Of a stretch of 64,000 nt of DNA, positions 46,587 through 56,631 are shown piece after piece. This DNA comes from Pseudomonas sp. KK4 (lineage in GTDB: Bacteria; Pseudomonadota; Gammaproteobacteria; Pseudomonadales; Pseudomonadaceae). Position numbers and translations under genes: made by a program. The notes below the pieces were generated by a model. That model was not told where the DNA came from. It worked only from the letters and a program-made list of their open reading frames with translations, and ran no database searches. The DNA lies in contig NZ_LYVP01000016.1 in assembly GCF_001984065.1 (NCBI RefSeq), positions 18,708-82,707 on the forward strand, given 5' to 3'. The number at the start of each line of letters is the position of its first letter. The first letter of the stretch is position 1.

Positions 46587-46620
46587 CGCGCCGGTTTAAC
46601 GTCAACCGGAAATCGCCGCC

Positions 46621-46863
46621 ATGGCCCGCAAAAAAGCTGCACTGGATTTCGAACAGTCCCTCGCTGACCTGCAAACGCTGGTCGAGCGTCTGGAGAACGG
46701 TGAATTGTCGCTGGAAGACTCGCTGACCGCTTTCGAGCAGGGCATCGGACTGACGCGTGATTGCCAGGCAGCGCTGGCCCAGGCCGAACAAAAGGTTCAG
46801 GTGCTGCTCGAACGTGATGGCGAATTGGCCGAGGAACCCTTCGACGCGGATCAACCAGAATGA
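46621..46863 (+). CDS. xseB: Exodeoxyribonuclease VII small subunit
   Basis: An 80-residue helical protein that associates with the XseA nuclease. The family pattern [20 protein letters not shown] followed by [14 protein letters not shown] is unmistakable. It overlaps ispA by 4 bp. The xseB-ispA-dxs order is conserved in gammaproteobacteria. Confidence 0.96.
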   Translation: MARKKAALDFEQSLADLQTLVERLENGELSLEDSLTAFEQGIGLTRDCQAALAQAEQKVQVLLERDGELAEEPFDADQPE

Positions 46864-47747
46864 TTGCAGCGTACTCGGCGACCAGCCAGGCCCGTGTCAA
46901 TGCGGCCCTGGAAACCCTGTTCACAGCGCCCGGCCCTGAGCTGGAGCGCCTGTACGAAGCCATGCGCTACAGCGTGATGAACGGCGGCAAGCGCGTGCGC
47001 CCGCTGCTGGCCTATGCCGCGTGCGAAGCGCTGGGCGGCCAGGCGGAACAAGCCAACGGCGCGGCCTGCGCGGTGGAACTGATCCACGCCTACTCGCTGG
47101 TGCACGACGATCTGCCGGCCATGGACGACGACGATCTGCGTCGCGGCCAGCCAACCACCCACAAGAAATTCGATGAAGCCTGCGCGATCCTCGCTGGCGA
47201 CGGTTTGCAGAGCCTGGCCTTCAGTGCCCTGCTCGACCCGCGCCTGAGCAACGCCGATGCCGAGATTCGCCTGCAAATGGTCAGCGCCCTGGCGCAAGCC
47301 GCAGGCCCGGCGGGCATGGTCGGTGGCCAGGCCATCGACCTCGGCTCGGTCGGCCTCAAGCTCGACCAGAAGGCGCTGGAATACATGCACCGGCACAAGA
47401 CCGGGGCGCTGATCGAAGTCAGCGTCAAACTCGGCGCCCTGGCCAGCGGCCGTGCCGAGAAGGACGAACTCAAATCCCTGAAGACTTATGCACAGGCCAT
47501 CGGCCTGGCGTTCCAGGTGCAGGACGACATTCTCGACGTGGAAAGCGACACCGCCACCCTGGGCAAACGCCAGGGTGCCGACATTGCCCGCGACAAGCCG
47601 ACCTACCCGGCCCTGCTCGGCCTCGACGCCGCCAAGGCCTACGCCCTGGAGCTGCGCGATCAGGCCCTGCACGCGCTGCGACCATTCGACGCGGCTGCCG
47701 AACCCTTGCGCGATCTGGCCCGCTATATCGTCGAGCGGCGCAACTGA
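46860..47747 (+). CDS. ispA: Farnesyl diphosphate synthase (polyprenyl synthetase)
   Basis: A 295-residue trans-prenyltransferase that makes C15 farnesyl diphosphate from IPP and DMAPP. First aspartate-rich motif [16 protein letters not shown] (~82-97, the long bacterial form) and second motif [11 protein letters not shown] are present, as are GGKRVRPLL and the [11 protein letters not shown] segment. ATG 46860 overlaps xseB. Provides the precursor for ubiquinone and undecaprenyl carriers. Confidence 0.96.
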   Translation: MIAAYSATSQARVNAALETLFTAPGPELERLYEAMRYSVMNGGKRVRPLLAYAACEALGGQAEQANGAACAVELIHAYSLVHDDLPAMDDDDLRRGQPTTHKKFDEACAILAGDGLQSLAFSALLDPRLSNADAEIRLQMVSALAQAAGPAGMVGGQAIDLGSVGLKLDQKALEYMHRHKTGALIEVSVKLGALASGRAEKDELKSLKTYAQAIGLAFQVQDDILDVESDTATLGKRQGADIARDKPTYPALLGLDAAKAYALELRDQALHALRPFDAAAEPLRDLARYIVERRN

Positions 47748-47838
47748 CGGCGTATCCGCCAAAAAAGACCAACGCGTGGGCAGGGGCCGATGCATCAGGT
47801 AAACTGCCGCATCTTTTATACCTATAACGATTCGCCTG

Positions 47839-49737
47839 ATGCCCACGACGTTTCATGAGATTCCCCGCAAGCGCCCGACCACGCCCCTGCTGGACCGCGC
47901 GAACACGCCGGACGGCCTGCGCCGGTTAGGCGAAGCCGAGCTGGAAACCCTGGCCGATGAGTTGCGCCTGGAATTGCTCTACACGGTCGGTCAGACCGGT
48001 GGGCATTTCGGTGCCGGCCTGGGCGTGATCGAGCTGACCATCGCGCTGCACTACGTTTTCGACACCCCGGACGACCGGCTGGTGTGGGACGTGGGTCATC
48101 AGGCCTATCCGCACAAGATCCTCACCGGTCGCCGCGAGCGCATGGGCACCCTGCGCCAGAAGGACGGCATCGCCGCCTTTCCGCGCCGCTCCGAAAGCGA
48201 GTACGACACCTTTGGCGTCGGCCACTCCAGCACCTCGATCAGCGCCGCGCTGGGCATGGCCATCGCCGCCCGCCTGCAGAACAGTGATCGCAAAGCCATC
48301 GCGGTGATCGGCGACGGCGCGCTGACCGCGGGCATGGCCTTCGAAGCGCTCAATCACGCGCCGGAAGTGGACGCCAACATGCTGGTGATCCTCAACGACA
48401 ACGACATGTCGATCTCGCGCAATGTCGGCGGACTGTCGAACTACCTGGCGAAAATCCTTTCCAGCCGCACCTACGCCAGCATGCGCGAAGGCAGCAAGAA
48501 AGTGCTGTCGCGCCTGCCTGGCGCCTGGGAAATCGCCCGTCGCACCGAAGAATACGCAAAAGGCATGCTGGTACCCGGCACGCTGTTCGAAGAGCTGGGC
48601 TGGAACTACATCGGCCCGATCGACGGCCACGACCTGCCGACCCTGATCGCCACGCTGCGCAACATGCGTGACCTCAAAGGCCCGCAGTTCCTGCACATCG
48701 TCACCAAGAAAGGCAAAGGCTTCGCCCCGGCGGAAGTCGACCCGATCGGTTACCACGCCATCACCAAACTCGAACCGCTGGACGCGCCGGCCGCCGCGCC
48801 GAAAAAAGCCAGCGGGCCGAAGTACTCCGGCGTGTTCGGCGAATGGCTGTGCGACATGGCCGCTGTCGATCCACGGCTGGTGGGCATCACGCCAGCAATG
48901 AAGGAAGGCTCCGACCTGGTGGCCTTCAGCGAGCGTTTCCCGTTGCGCTATTTCGATGTGGCGATTGCCGAACAACATGCCGTGACCCTCGCCGCCGGCA
49001 TGGCCTGCGAAGGCGCCAAACCGGTGGTGGCGATCTACTCGACGTTCCTGCAGCGCGGCTACGATCAGCTGATTCATGACGTGGCGGTGCAGAACCTCGA
49101 TGTGCTGTTCGCCATCGACCGCGCAGGCCTGGTGGGTGAAGACGGTCCGACCCACGCCGGCAGCTTCGACCTGTCGTTCCTGCGCTGCATCCCCGGCATG
49201 CTGGTGATGACCCCGAGCGACGAAAACGAACTGCGCAAGATGCTCACCACCGGCCACCTGTACGAAGGCCCGGCGGCGGTGCGTTACCCACGCGGCAACG
49301 GCCCGAACGCGACCATCGAGAAGAACCTCGAACCGATCGAAATCGGCAAGGGCGTGGTTCGCCGCCAAGGCAGCAAAGTCGCCCTGCTGGTGTTCGGCGT
49401 GCAACTGGCCGAAGCGCTGAAAGTCGCCGAGACTTTGGATGCGACCGTGGTCGACATGCGTTTCGTCAAACCCCTGGACGAAGCACTGGTGCGGGAAATC
49501 GCCGGCAGCCACGAGCTGCTGGTGACGATCGAAGAGAACGCGATCATGGGCGGTGCCGGCAGCGCCGTCAGCGAGTTCCTCGCCCGGGAAAACATCCTTA
49601 AGTCGATGCTGCATTTGGGCTTGCCAGACAGCTATGTCGAGCATGCCAAGCCTGCGCAGATGCTGGCCGAGTGTGGGCTGGATGAGGCTGGAATCGAAGC
49701 TTCGATCCGTCAGCGCCTGCAACTGCTCAACCTCTGA
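47839..49737 (+). CDS. dxs: 1-deoxy-D-xylulose-5-phosphate synthase
   Basis: A 632-residue TPP-dependent enzyme condensing pyruvate and glyceraldehyde 3-phosphate, first step of the MEP isoprenoid route. TPP motif [17 protein letters not shown]...NDNDMSIS is intact at ~150-195, the transketolase domain ([20 protein letters not shown]) carries the catalytic Glu, and the C-terminal domain ends [19 protein letters not shown]. It follows ispA by 91 bp, so it may have its own promoter while remaining in the xseB-ispA-dxs group. Confidence 0.97.
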   Translation: MPTTFHEIPRKRPTTPLLDRANTPDGLRRLGEAELETLADELRLELLYTVGQTGGHFGAGLGVIELTIALHYVFDTPDDRLVWDVGHQAYPHKILTGRRERMGTLRQKDGIAAFPRRSESEYDTFGVGHSSTSISAALGMAIAARLQNSDRKAIAVIGDGALTAGMAFEALNHAPEVDANMLVILNDNDMSISRNVGGLSNYLAKILSSRTYASMREGSKKVLSRLPGAWEIARRTEEYAKGMLVPGTLFEELGWNYIGPIDGHDLPTLIATLRNMRDLKGPQFLHIVTKKGKGFAPAEVDPIGYHAITKLEPLDAPAAAPKKASGPKYSGVFGEWLCDMAAVDPRLVGITPAMKEGSDLVAFSERFPLRYFDVAIAEQHAVTLAAGMACEGAKPVVAIYSTFLQRGYDQLIHDVAVQNLDVLFAIDRAGLVGEDGPTHAGSFDLSFLRCIPGMLVMTPSDENELRKMLTTGHLYEGPAAVRYPRGNGPNATIEKNLEPIEIGKGVVRRQGSKVALLVFGVQLAEALKVAETLDATVVDMRFVKPLDEALVREIAGSHELLVTIEENAIMGGAGSAVSEFLARENILKSMLHLGLPDSYVEHAKPAQMLAECGLDEAGIEASIRQRLQLLNL

Positions 49738-49749
49738 ACGCAACACCCC

Positions 49750-49839
49750 TGTGGGAGCGGGCTTGCTCGCGAAGGCGGTGGATCAGTCAACATTGCTATC
49801 GACTGATCCACCGCCTTCGCAAGCAAGCCCGCTCCCACA
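49750..49839. repeat. REP doublet with unusually long matching arms
   Basis: The 39-bp arms, beginning TGTGGGAGCGGGCTTGCTCG and ending GGTGGATCAGTC, match their inverted copy with one mismatch around a 12-nt loop. The match runs beyond the REP core into the flanking sequence. Placed between dxs and the BtuB-like gene. Confidence 0.92.
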
Positions 49840-49878
49840 TTTGATTTTGCGTACACCAAAAGTACCAACGGATTATTC

Positions 49879-51762
49879 ATGAAACTCTTCCCCCTCGCCC
49901 TGACGCTGACAATGCTGCCGGCCGGCCCACTGCTGGCCGACAGCTTCGAACGCGACCAGGCCCTGAAGCTGCCCGACGTACTGATCAGCGCCAACCGCCA
50001 GGTCGAGGCCCGCAACGACAGCAGCGCGGCCAACACCGTGTTCACCCGCGAAGACATCGACCGCCTGCAACCCGACAGCGTCACCGATCTGTTGCGCCGA
50101 GTGCCCGGTGTACAGGTCGCGCAAACCGGTGGGCGCGGCAGTCTGCCGGGGGTTTACATTCGCGGTACGCAATCGGCGCAAAGCCTGGTGCTGGTGGACG
50201 GGCAGCGCATCGGCAATTCGAGTTCCGGCGACAGCAACCTGCAGCACATCAACATCGAACAGGTCGAGCGCGTGGAAGTGCTGCGCGGCTCGCGCTCGGT
50301 GATCTATGGCAGCGACGCGATTGGCGGCGTGATCCAGATCTTCACCCGTCGCGGCGGCGAACCAGGCTTGCGTCCGCAACTGCATGTCGGTGTGGGCAGT
50401 CATCAGACCTGGGAACGCAGCCTCGGGTTATCGGGCGGCGACGAACAGACCCGGTTCAACCTCGGCGCCAGCCTGGATGAAACCGCCGGGATCGATCGCA
50501 CCCATGAGTCCTACCCCAGCGACGCTGATCACGACGCCTACCGCAACCAGTCGTTCAGCCTGAGCCTGAGCCATGCCCTGACCGAAAACATCGAAATCGG
50601 CGCCAACGTGCTGGACAACAGGGGCAAAAGCGAGTTCGACAACCCGTTCGGCCGCTTTGACCTGAACACGTTCGAGTCCGTCCAGCAGCAGCCCTACAGT
50701 GAGTTCGATGTGAGCAGCGTCAGCAGCTACGTCGATGCGCGAATCAATGACGCGTGGAAGTCGCGCATCGAGTTCGGCCATAGCGAAAACCGAGAAAAGA
50801 CCTTCGACAAGCTCAGCGATGAACGCAGCGTGTTCAACACTTATCGCGACTCGGTGAGCTGGCAGAACGACCTCAAGCTCGATGAACGCAACAGCCTGAT
50901 CCTCGGCGGCGACTGGTACGAAGACCGGGTCAACAGCAGCACCGCCTTCGATGAAGACAGCCGCTGGAACCGTGCGGCATTCATTCAACATCGTTACCAG
51001 ACCGACAGTTTCTCGACGGAGCTGGGTCTGCGCCGCGACCAGAACCAGCAATTCGGCGGCCAGAACAGTTGGAGCGGCACCCTCACCCTGCCGCTCAACC
51101 CCGACAACGAAGTGCTGCTGACCTACAGCGAAGGCTTCCGCGCGCCGACCTTCAATGACTTGTATTACCCGGATTTCAGCAACCCGGACCTCAAGCCCGA
51201 AACGTCGAAAAGCTATGAGCTGCAATGGCGCAGCCAATTGACCGAGGACAGTCGCCTGGAGGCGTCGCTGTACCGAACCGACCTGCAGGACGCGATCATC
51301 TTTGGCAGCAATTCGCGGCCGGAAAACGTCGCCTCGGCGCGGATCAACGGCTTGGAAGCGGCGCTGAAGCAGGACTGGTTCGGCTGGCAGAGCAACCTGG
51401 GTCTGGCGATCATCGACCCGCGGGACCGCGACACCGGCCATACCCTGGCCCGTCGCGCCCGGCGCACCCTGAGCCTGGACGTGGATCGGCAATTCGATCG
51501 CCTGGGCGTGGGCGCCAGTTGGCTAGCGGTGAGCAGCAGCTATGACGACTTGAACAACCAGCATGAGCTGGGCGGCTACGGGTTAATGGGCTTGCGCAGC
51601 AGCTGGGAACTCAACCGCGAGATCAAGCTGGAGCTGAAGGTGGATAACCTGTTGGACAAAGGCTACAGCCGAGTGCTTTACAGCCATGAAGACAGCCAGT
51701 ACGGGTACCGCGAAGAGAGTCGGTCGTGGTTGTTCGGGGTGACCTGGACGCCGGAGATCTGA
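49879..51762 (+). CDS. btuB: TonB-dependent receptor, BtuB (vitamin B12) type
   Basis: A 627-residue outer-membrane receptor with signal MKLFPLALTLTMLPAGPLLA, TonB box region LPDVLISANRQ, a plug domain (VTDLLRRVPGVQVAQTGGRG; SLVLVDGQRIGNSSSG; RVEVLRGSRSVIYGSDAIGG) and a 22-strand barrel ending in a W-T-P-E-I terminus. Closest in style to BtuB cobalamin receptors, supported by a BtuF-like binding protein convergent with it. Substrate is inferred. No room for a cobalamin riboswitch: the 141-bp upstream gap is mostly a REP doublet. Confidence 0.85.
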   Translation: MKLFPLALTLTMLPAGPLLADSFERDQALKLPDVLISANRQVEARNDSSAANTVFTREDIDRLQPDSVTDLLRRVPGVQVAQTGGRGSLPGVYIRGTQSAQSLVLVDGQRIGNSSSGDSNLQHINIEQVERVEVLRGSRSVIYGSDAIGGVIQIFTRRGGEPGLRPQLHVGVGSHQTWERSLGLSGGDEQTRFNLGASLDETAGIDRTHESYPSDADHDAYRNQSFSLSLSHALTENIEIGANVLDNRGKSEFDNPFGRFDLNTFESVQQQPYSEFDVSSVSSYVDARINDAWKSRIEFGHSENREKTFDKLSDERSVFNTYRDSVSWQNDLKLDERNSLILGGDWYEDRVNSSTAFDEDSRWNRAAFIQHRYQTDSFSTELGLRRDQNQQFGGQNSWSGTLTLPLNPDNEVLLTYSEGFRAPTFNDLYYPDFSNPDLKPETSKSYELQWRSQLTEDSRLEASLYRTDLQDAIIFGSNSRPENVASARINGLEAALKQDWFGWQSNLGLAIIDPRDRDTGHTLARRARRTLSLDVDRQFDRLGVGASWLAVSSSYDDLNNQHELGGYGLMGLRSSWELNREIKLELKVDNLLDKGYSRVLYSHEDSQYGYREESRSWLFGVTWTPEI

Positions 51763-51764
51763 CC

Positions 51765-52565
51765 TCAGCGATCAGGCGCGATCAGGCGACACAGCTTGGC
51801 CGTCGCCTCAATCATCTGCCCACTCGGCCGCTCCAGGCCTTTGTCGGCAACCAGCAGCAGCTGCCCCTGCTTCACCGCGGCCACCTGCGGCCACACCTCC
51901 CACGCCTCCAACTGCGCCTGATCGCTGGCCAGAATCACCTCAGGATTGCGCTGCAGCACCGCTTCCACACTGACTTGCGGGGCTGGCAGTGTCAGATCGG
52001 CAAATACATTGCGCGCGCCGCATACCTGCAGTGCATCACTGATGATCTGCCCGCCGCCAACGGTGTACAGCGGCCGGTCCCAGACCTGATAGAACACCCG
52101 CAACGGCTGATCGCGCCGAAAACGCTGATGCAATGCCTCCAGCCGCTGACGCAAATCGCCCGCCAACACCGAGCCACGCTCCGGTCGCCCGAGACGAACG
52201 GCAATGGCTTCGATCTGCGCGGTGAGTTCTGCGAAGTTGTGGGGTTCGGCGACGAACGTGGGGATGTTCAGGCGCTTGAGTTGTTCGCGTTGGGCCGGGC
52301 CGACACTGCCGGGCCAGAGCAGCAGCAAATCGGGCTTCAGGCTCAGGAGCCGCTCGATGTCCAACTGACCATAGCGCCCCACAGACGGCAATTGCTGGAG
52401 TTCGACGGGACGCTCGCCGGCATCCAGCACACCCACCAACAGGTCAGCAGAACCGAGTTCGACGACGATTTCCGAAAGCGAAGGCGCGAGGCTGACCACT
52501 CGCTCGACCGCCGCTGCCGGCACGCTGACGACCAGCAGCCACAACGCCAGCCAGACAGGACGCAT
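51765..52565 (-). CDS. btuF: Cobalamin ABC-transporter substrate-binding protein, BtuF-like
   Basis: A 266-residue periplasmic binding protein, signal [20 protein letters not shown]. The PBP2/BtuF fold is seen in ERVVSLAPSLSEIVVELGSA, SVGRYGQLDIERLLSLKPDL and RNPEVILASDQAQLEAWEVW. ATG 52565 lies inside the stop of the upstream membrane-protein gene, so the genes are coupled. Convergent with the receptor gene, 2 bp apart. The permease and ATPase (BtuCD) are not in the window. Confidence 0.87.
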   Translation of the reverse strand: MRPVWLALWLLVVSVPAAAVERVVSLAPSLSEIVVELGSADLLVGVLDAGERPVELQQLPSVGRYGQLDIERLLSLKPDLLLLWPGSVGPAQREQLKRLNIPTFVAEPHNFAELTAQIEAIAVRLGRPERGSVLAGDLRQRLEALHQRFRRDQPLRVFYQVWDRPLYTVGGGQIISDALQVCGARNVFADLTLPAPQVSVEAVLQRNPEVILASDQAQLEAWEVWPQVAAVKQGQLLLVADKGLERPSGQMIEATAKLCRLIAPDR

Positions 52566-52984
52566 CAGCCCAGTTGACGCGGAATACGGTAGAGGTAGAA
52601 CAGCACGGCGGTGGACAGCGCGAGCAACATCAGTGGCACCGCCTCGAGGCCGACGAACACCGCCAATGCGCCGATCCACGCCGGCAGGCCTGCCGCAAGA
52701 AACGCCGTGCGCCGCTTGGCAGCGAGGCTGATCCACGCGGCAGGCTCTTGCGGGGTGTCGAGGGCTTTTTGCGTAGCGATCAAGGCATGTTTGTAGCCGC
52801 CAAAGAACTTCAGGCTGACGAACATCGACGCGACACCGGCGATGAACAGGGGCATCGCCAGCACGGGCAGGATCGCCTCGGTCTGACCGAACACGGCGTT
52901 GATCACGAACAGCGGCAGCAGCGCCAGTGCAAAGTACTGCCACCAGTTGACGGACAGTCGCCGCCGCACCTGACCGCGGGTCAC
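52565..52984 (-). CDS. Conserved membrane protein of unknown function
   Basis: A 139-residue protein with about four hydrophobic segments ([80 protein letters not shown]) and a basic N-terminus. I do not recognise a family. It overlaps ribA upstream and btuF downstream by 1-4 bases, so it is translated within the ribA-btuF unit. A similar protein sits at this place in P. aeruginosa (near PA4046). Confidence 0.75.
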   Translation of the reverse strand: MTRGQVRRRLSVNWWQYFALALLPLFVINAVFGQTEAILPVLAMPLFIAGVASMFVSLKFFGGYKHALIATQKALDTPQEPAAWISLAAKRRTAFLAAGLPAWIGALAVFVGLEAVPLMLLALSTAVLFYLYRIPRQLG

Positions 52985-53598
52985 GCCCGGTCAACCTCGC
53001 CCTGATGCTCATTGCCCATCATGTGGTCGAGTTTGCTGGCCTTGGTCGCCAGGTAGAGTTTGTTGTGCGGGTTATGCCCGGTGTGCAGCGGCACCCGTTC
53101 GGCAACCACGATGCCCATGTCGGTCAAGGCTTTGACCTTGCGCGGGTTGTTGGTCATCAGACGCAGGGATTTCACGCCCAGGTGCTCGAGCATCGGCAGG
53201 CACATGGCGTAGTCGCGCTGGTCGGCGGCAAAGCCCAGGCGCTCGTTGGCTTCAACGGTGTCGGCGCCGCCATCCTGCAGTTCGTAGGCGCGGATCTTGT
53301 TCAGCAGGCCAATGCCACGGCCTTCCTGACGCAAGTACAGCAACACGCCACGACCTTCCCGGGCGATGGCCTGCAGCGCGGCCTCCAGTTGCGAGCCGCA
53401 GTCGCAACGCTGGCTGAACAAGGCGTCGCCCGTCAGGCATTCGGAGTGCAACCGGCCGAGTACCGGGGCACCGTCGGCGATCTCACCCAGGCTCAGCACA
53501 ACGTGCTCGCGGCCGGTGGCTTCATCGAGAAAGCCGTGCATGGTGAATTGCGCAAAAGGCGTTGGCAGCTTGGAAGCGGCGACAAAAACGACAGGCAC
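52981..53598 (-). CDS. ribA: GTP cyclohydrolase II
   Basis: First step of riboflavin synthesis from GTP. The 205-residue product keeps the zinc ligands ([20 protein letters not shown]), the [19 protein letters not shown] signature and [20 protein letters not shown]. This is the intact cyclohydrolase, separate from the degenerate cyclohydrolase-like half of the ribBA product at 57.2-58.3 kb. First gene of a unit with the membrane protein and btuF. Confidence 0.96.
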   Translation of the reverse strand: MPVVFVAASKLPTPFAQFTMHGFLDEATGREHVVLSLGEIADGAPVLGRLHSECLTGDALFSQRCDCGSQLEAALQAIAREGRGVLLYLRQEGRGIGLLNKIRAYELQDGGADTVEANERLGFAADQRDYAMCLPMLEHLGVKSLRLMTNNPRKVKALTDMGIVVAERVPLHTGHNPHNKLYLATKASKLDHMMGNEHQGEVDRA

Positions 53599-53730
53599 CG
53601 GTGTGCTCCTGATCTATAGAGACTGAAGATTCGCAGGCCGGCATTGTAACAGCAGGTTCCAACCGACGCTTAGGCTGAATTATCGAGCATAACCATCAAA
53701 AAGTTTGATACCTGGGTCAACTCGATCAAC

Positions 53731-53820
53731 TGTGGGAGCGGGCTTGCTCGCGAAGGCGTCGTGTCAGCAGACAACTCACTGCATGACACTCCCCTTTTGC
53801 GAGCAAGCCCGCTCCCACAT
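53731..53820. repeat. REP doublet (REPIN)
   Basis: Inverted REP cores (GTGGGAGCGGGCTTGCTCGC and its complement) ~45 bp apart, between ribA and the solute-binding protein gene. Confidence 0.9.
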
Positions 53821-53846
53821 TGGCTATCGCCAGCCGCATGACCGAG

Positions 53847-54584
53847 TCAATGGGCGTTGAATGGATAAGGCTGTCTCCAGCGCTCGAAGATCGGCTTGAG
53901 CTCCCCGCTTTTCACCAGATGCTCCATGCGCTGGTCGAACAGGGCCATCAGGGCGCGAGCCTGGTCGGTTTTGGCGAAGCACAGGTACAGCGGCAATTCG
54001 GCGACATGGGTGCGGCGAAACTGCGAGGGATCCTTGGCGCGACTGAGGACAAAATCGACTTCGGTCAGCGCATCGATGTAAAAATCAACGCGCCTGTAGG
54101 TCAGCATCGAGACGATGCCCGTGCGGCGGAGCACTTCACTGTAGTGAACGACGTTGGGCAGGTATTTCTGATAGTCGTAGCCGCGGACCCAGGCCAGTCG
54201 GTAGTCGCCCAGGGTTTGCGGTGTCGGCACCGGGGTACTGGTCAGCCCCAACGCATAGATGTGATCGGTATCGAAATTCCAGTGCGGGTAGAGCAGGTCT
54301 TCCAATTCGTCCTTGTAGGAACCCACGCAGGCATCGATTTCGCCGCGCTGCGCCAGGCCGATGGAGCGCAGGTAGGGTTCGGTACGGATATCCAGTTTGA
54401 CGCCCGCCGGTTCAAAGACCTTGCGCAGCACGTCCCAACCCAGGCCATGGCCGTCGGCGGCGGTGTAGTCTTCCCAGTCTTCGCTGGCCAGGTGAATCAC
54501 CGACGGCATCGTTGCGGCTTCCTCCGCTTGGGCAAGTGGGTAAAACAATGCCAGCATCATCACCAGCAAACCGCATCGAGCCAT
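53847..54584 (-). CDS. Periplasmic solute-binding protein (SBP_bac_3-like)
   Basis: A 245-residue exported protein with signal MARCGLLVMMLALFYPLAQA. The mature part has the amino-acid-binding-protein fold (ADGHGLGWDVLRKVFEPAGV; IRTEPYLRSIGLAQRGEIDA; RAKDPSQFRRTHVAELPLYL). No ABC permease or ATPase is nearby, so it is an orphan; ligand unknown. Such orphans in pseudomonads may serve sensing rather than transport. Monocistronic by spacing. Confidence 0.82.
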   Translation of the reverse strand: MARCGLLVMMLALFYPLAQAEEAATMPSVIHLASEDWEDYTAADGHGLGWDVLRKVFEPAGVKLDIRTEPYLRSIGLAQRGEIDACVGSYKDELEDLLYPHWNFDTDHIYALGLTSTPVPTPQTLGDYRLAWVRGYDYQKYLPNVVHYSEVLRRTGIVSMLTYRRVDFYIDALTEVDFVLSRAKDPSQFRRTHVAELPLYLCFAKTDQARALMALFDQRMEHLVKSGELKPIFERWRQPYPFNAH

Positions 54585-54636
54585 CCTTAGTTCTCCCAGT
54601 AAATTACTCCCGGTTACCGCCCTTTAGCCTCTCTGG

Positions 54637-55140
54637 TCAGGCGAAAATCCATACCAACCCCTGCATTGCCAGCCACGCGAACACTCCGGCCAACACGTCA
54701 TCGAGCATGATCCCGACACCCCCGTGCACATGGCGGTCTATCCAGCGTATCGGCCAGGGTTTGAGAATATCGAAGAAGCGGAACACCAGAAAACCTGCCA
54801 AGAGCCACTGCCAACCTTCCGGCACCAGCCACAGGGTGATCCACATTCCGACCATCTCGTCCCAGACGATGCCTTCGTGGTCGTGCACGCGCAAATCGTC
54901 GGCCACCTTGCCGCACAGCCAGAAGCCGAACAGCATCGTGATGCCCAACATCAGCCAATAGCCCCAGTCGGGCAGCATCTGCCATAACGGGATGAAGGGT
55001 AGCGCAACTAACGACCCCCAGGTGCCCGGTGCCTTTGGCAGGGTGCCCGAGCCGAAGCCGAACGCCAGGAAATGCCAGGGATTGCGCCAGACCGACGGCG
55101 GTACGAACTCCGCCGGGACCTGCTTGGGATGGTCTGTCAC
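54637..55140 (-). CDS. pgpA: Phosphatidylglycerophosphatase A
   Basis: Removes the phosphate from phosphatidylglycerophosphate to give phosphatidylglycerol. The 167-residue product starts with GTG at 55140, preceded by GGAGACACC and overlapping the thiL stop (GTGA). Family motifs: FGFGSGTLPKAPGTWGSLVA and VWDEMVGMWITL, plus three or four membrane segments and DDVLAGVFAWLAMQG. The longer reading frame upstream lies inside thiL and is not used. Last gene of the rib-nusB-thiL unit. Confidence 0.94.
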   Translation of the reverse strand: MTDHPKQVPAEFVPPSVWRNPWHFLAFGFGSGTLPKAPGTWGSLVALPFIPLWQMLPDWGYWLMLGITMLFGFWLCGKVADDLRVHDHEGIVWDEMVGMWITLWLVPEGWQWLLAGFLVFRFFDILKPWPIRWIDRHVHGGVGIMLDDVLAGVFAWLAMQGLVWIFA

Positions 55141-56102
55141 GGTGTCTCCCGAAAATGTTGGTAGCCCCGGGTTTGCGGGGTGATGTCTTGCCCGTCGGCA
55201 TCCAGCAGCGTAACGCCCTGCCCGTTCACCACGTGGCCGATCACATGGATCGGCCAGCCATTGGCCAGCAAAGCCGGCAACTCGACGGACGGCAAGGTGA
55301 ACGCGAGTACGTAATCGTCGCCGCCACTGAGCGCTGCACGTTGGGCAGCAGGCAGCCCGAGCAATTGGACAAGCGCCGTCGACAGCGGCACCCGATCGAG
55401 CTCGACCTGCAGGCCGACATTCGAAGCCAGCGCAATGTGCCCGCAATCGGCGAGCAGGCCGTCGGAGATGTCCAGCGCCGAAGTGGCCTTGCGACGCAGC
55501 GCCTGCCCCAATGCCAACTGCGGTTGCGGCGACCAATAATGCGCCAGCAGTGGCTCGGCGATGCTCGCCTCGGCCGCTCGCTGGCCAAGCACCAGCGGCA
55601 ACGCCCCGGCCGCATTGCCCAACTCACCGCCCACACACAACAGATCACCCGGTTGCGCGCCGCTGCGGGTCAACGCCAGACCGCCCGGCACACGGCCGAA
55701 CACGGTCATGGTCAGGCTCAGCGGCCCACGGGTGGTATCGCCGCCCACCAGCGCCACGCCGCAGCGTTGCGCCATGAGGTTCAAACCACGGGCGTAGGCT
55801 TGCAGCCAATCGGTGGTGACCGTCGGCAATGTCAGGGCAAGGGTAAAGGCAACGGGCGTGGCGCCCATGGCGGCCAGGTCGCTGACCGCGACGGCCAGCG
55901 AGCGCTGACCGAGCAGAAACGGATCGCAGGGGTCGGCAAAATGCACACCGGCCACCAGCGTATCGGTGGAAATCGCCAACTGCTCCCCGGGAGGAACCGC
56001 CAGCAAGGCGCAGTCATCGCCGATGCCAAGGGCAACGCCTTCGCCGCCCTGCGCACAAGGCGCGGCGGCGAAGAAATTGCGGATCAGCTCAAACTCGCCC
56101 AT
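55137..56102 (-). CDS. thiL: Thiamine-monophosphate kinase
   Basis: ATP-dependent kinase making thiamine diphosphate. ATG 56102 gives 321 residues with the AIR-synthase-like fold: MGEFELIRNFFAAAPCAQGG, GIGDDCALLAVPPGEQLAIS with the metal-binding aspartates, AVAVSDLAAMGATPVAF and VGGDTTRGPLSLTMTV. The usual kinase length is ~325. It lies 28 bp after nusB and overlaps pgpA. Confidence 0.95.
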   Translation of the reverse strand: MGEFELIRNFFAAAPCAQGGEGVALGIGDDCALLAVPPGEQLAISTDTLVAGVHFADPCDPFLLGQRSLAVAVSDLAAMGATPVAFTLALTLPTVTTDWLQAYARGLNLMAQRCGVALVGGDTTRGPLSLTMTVFGRVPGGLALTRSGAQPGDLLCVGGELGNAAGALPLVLGQRAAEASIAEPLLAHYWSPQPQLALGQALRRKATSALDISDGLLADCGHIALASNVGLQVELDRVPLSTALVQLLGLPAAQRAALSGGDDYVLAFTLPSVELPALLANGWPIHVIGHVVNGQGVTLLDADGQDITPQTRGYQHFRETP

Positions 56103-56130
56103 GGCCGGGTGTCGACGTGACAAGCGCCGA

Positions 56131-56631
56131 TCAGCGCTTGAACGCCTTCACTTCAGCTTCACGCAGGCGCGGGGCCAGCTTGTCGAGCACACCGTTGACG
56201 AACTTGTGGCCGTCGGTGGAACCGAAGACCTTGGCCAGTTCGATACCTTCGTTGATCACAACGCGGTAAGGCACGTCGACGCGCTTGAGCAGTTCCCAGG
56301 TGGACAGGCGCAGAACCGCCAGTTCAACCGGGTCCAGCTCTTCGATGGTCAAGTCCAGGCATGGCGTGAGCGCGGTGTCGATTTCGGTCTTGAACTGCGG
56401 AACCCCGTGAAGGATTTCGCGGAAGTAGGCACCATCGACATCGGTGAAATCGTTATCGACCCGGAACTGCGCCTCGATCTCGTTCAGCGATTGCTTGGCC
56501 ATATGCCATTGGTACAGCGCCTGGGTCGCGAGCTGACGGGCTTCGCGACGCTTGACGCTTTTCGATGGCTTGCCGGCATCCGCAGGCTTTGGATCGCGCG
56601 GGTTGAAACGATCGCTTTCGTCGCTAATCAC
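56131..56631 (-). CDS. nusB: Transcription antitermination factor NusB
   Basis: A 166-residue helical protein that binds boxA RNA with S10 in rRNA antitermination. Core (~25-160): [40 protein letters not shown] and [20 protein letters not shown]. An acidic N-terminal extension ([20 protein letters not shown]) makes it longer than the E. coli protein (139). The start codon overlaps ribH by 4 bp. Confidence 0.96.
   Translation of the reverse strand: MISDESDRFNPRDPKPADAGKPSKSVKRREARQLATQALYQWHMAKQSLNEIEAQFRVDNDFTDVDGAYFREILHGVPQFKTEIDTALTPCLDLTIEELDPVELAVLRLSTWELLKRVDVPYRVVINEGIELAKVFGSTDGHKFVNGVLDKLAPRLREAEVKAFKR

Larger units (their letters stand above)
46108..46620. other. Divergent regulatory region mag operon / xseB
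   Basis: 513 bp without a gene: an RsmA-type site next to magA, two TGAGCCGAATA direct repeats flanking a 17-bp palindrome (46321-46337), a single degenerate REP (46483-46510) and a possible xseB promoter (46558-46586). Confidence 0.75.

Noticed and set aside
49738..49878. Cobalamin riboswitch before the BtuB-like gene
   Set aside because: The gap is nearly filled by a REP doublet and lacks a B12-box-like segment or the ~200 nt needed.
51765..53012. A 415-residue fusion protein upstream-extended from btuF
   Set aside because: The extra N-terminal part is antisense-like and overlaps the membrane-protein gene; the signal peptide at 52565 marks the true start.
54637..55536. A 299-residue extended pgpA product
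   Set aside because: The extension lies inside thiL in another frame; GTG 55140 with GGAG and a 4-bp overlap is the better start.
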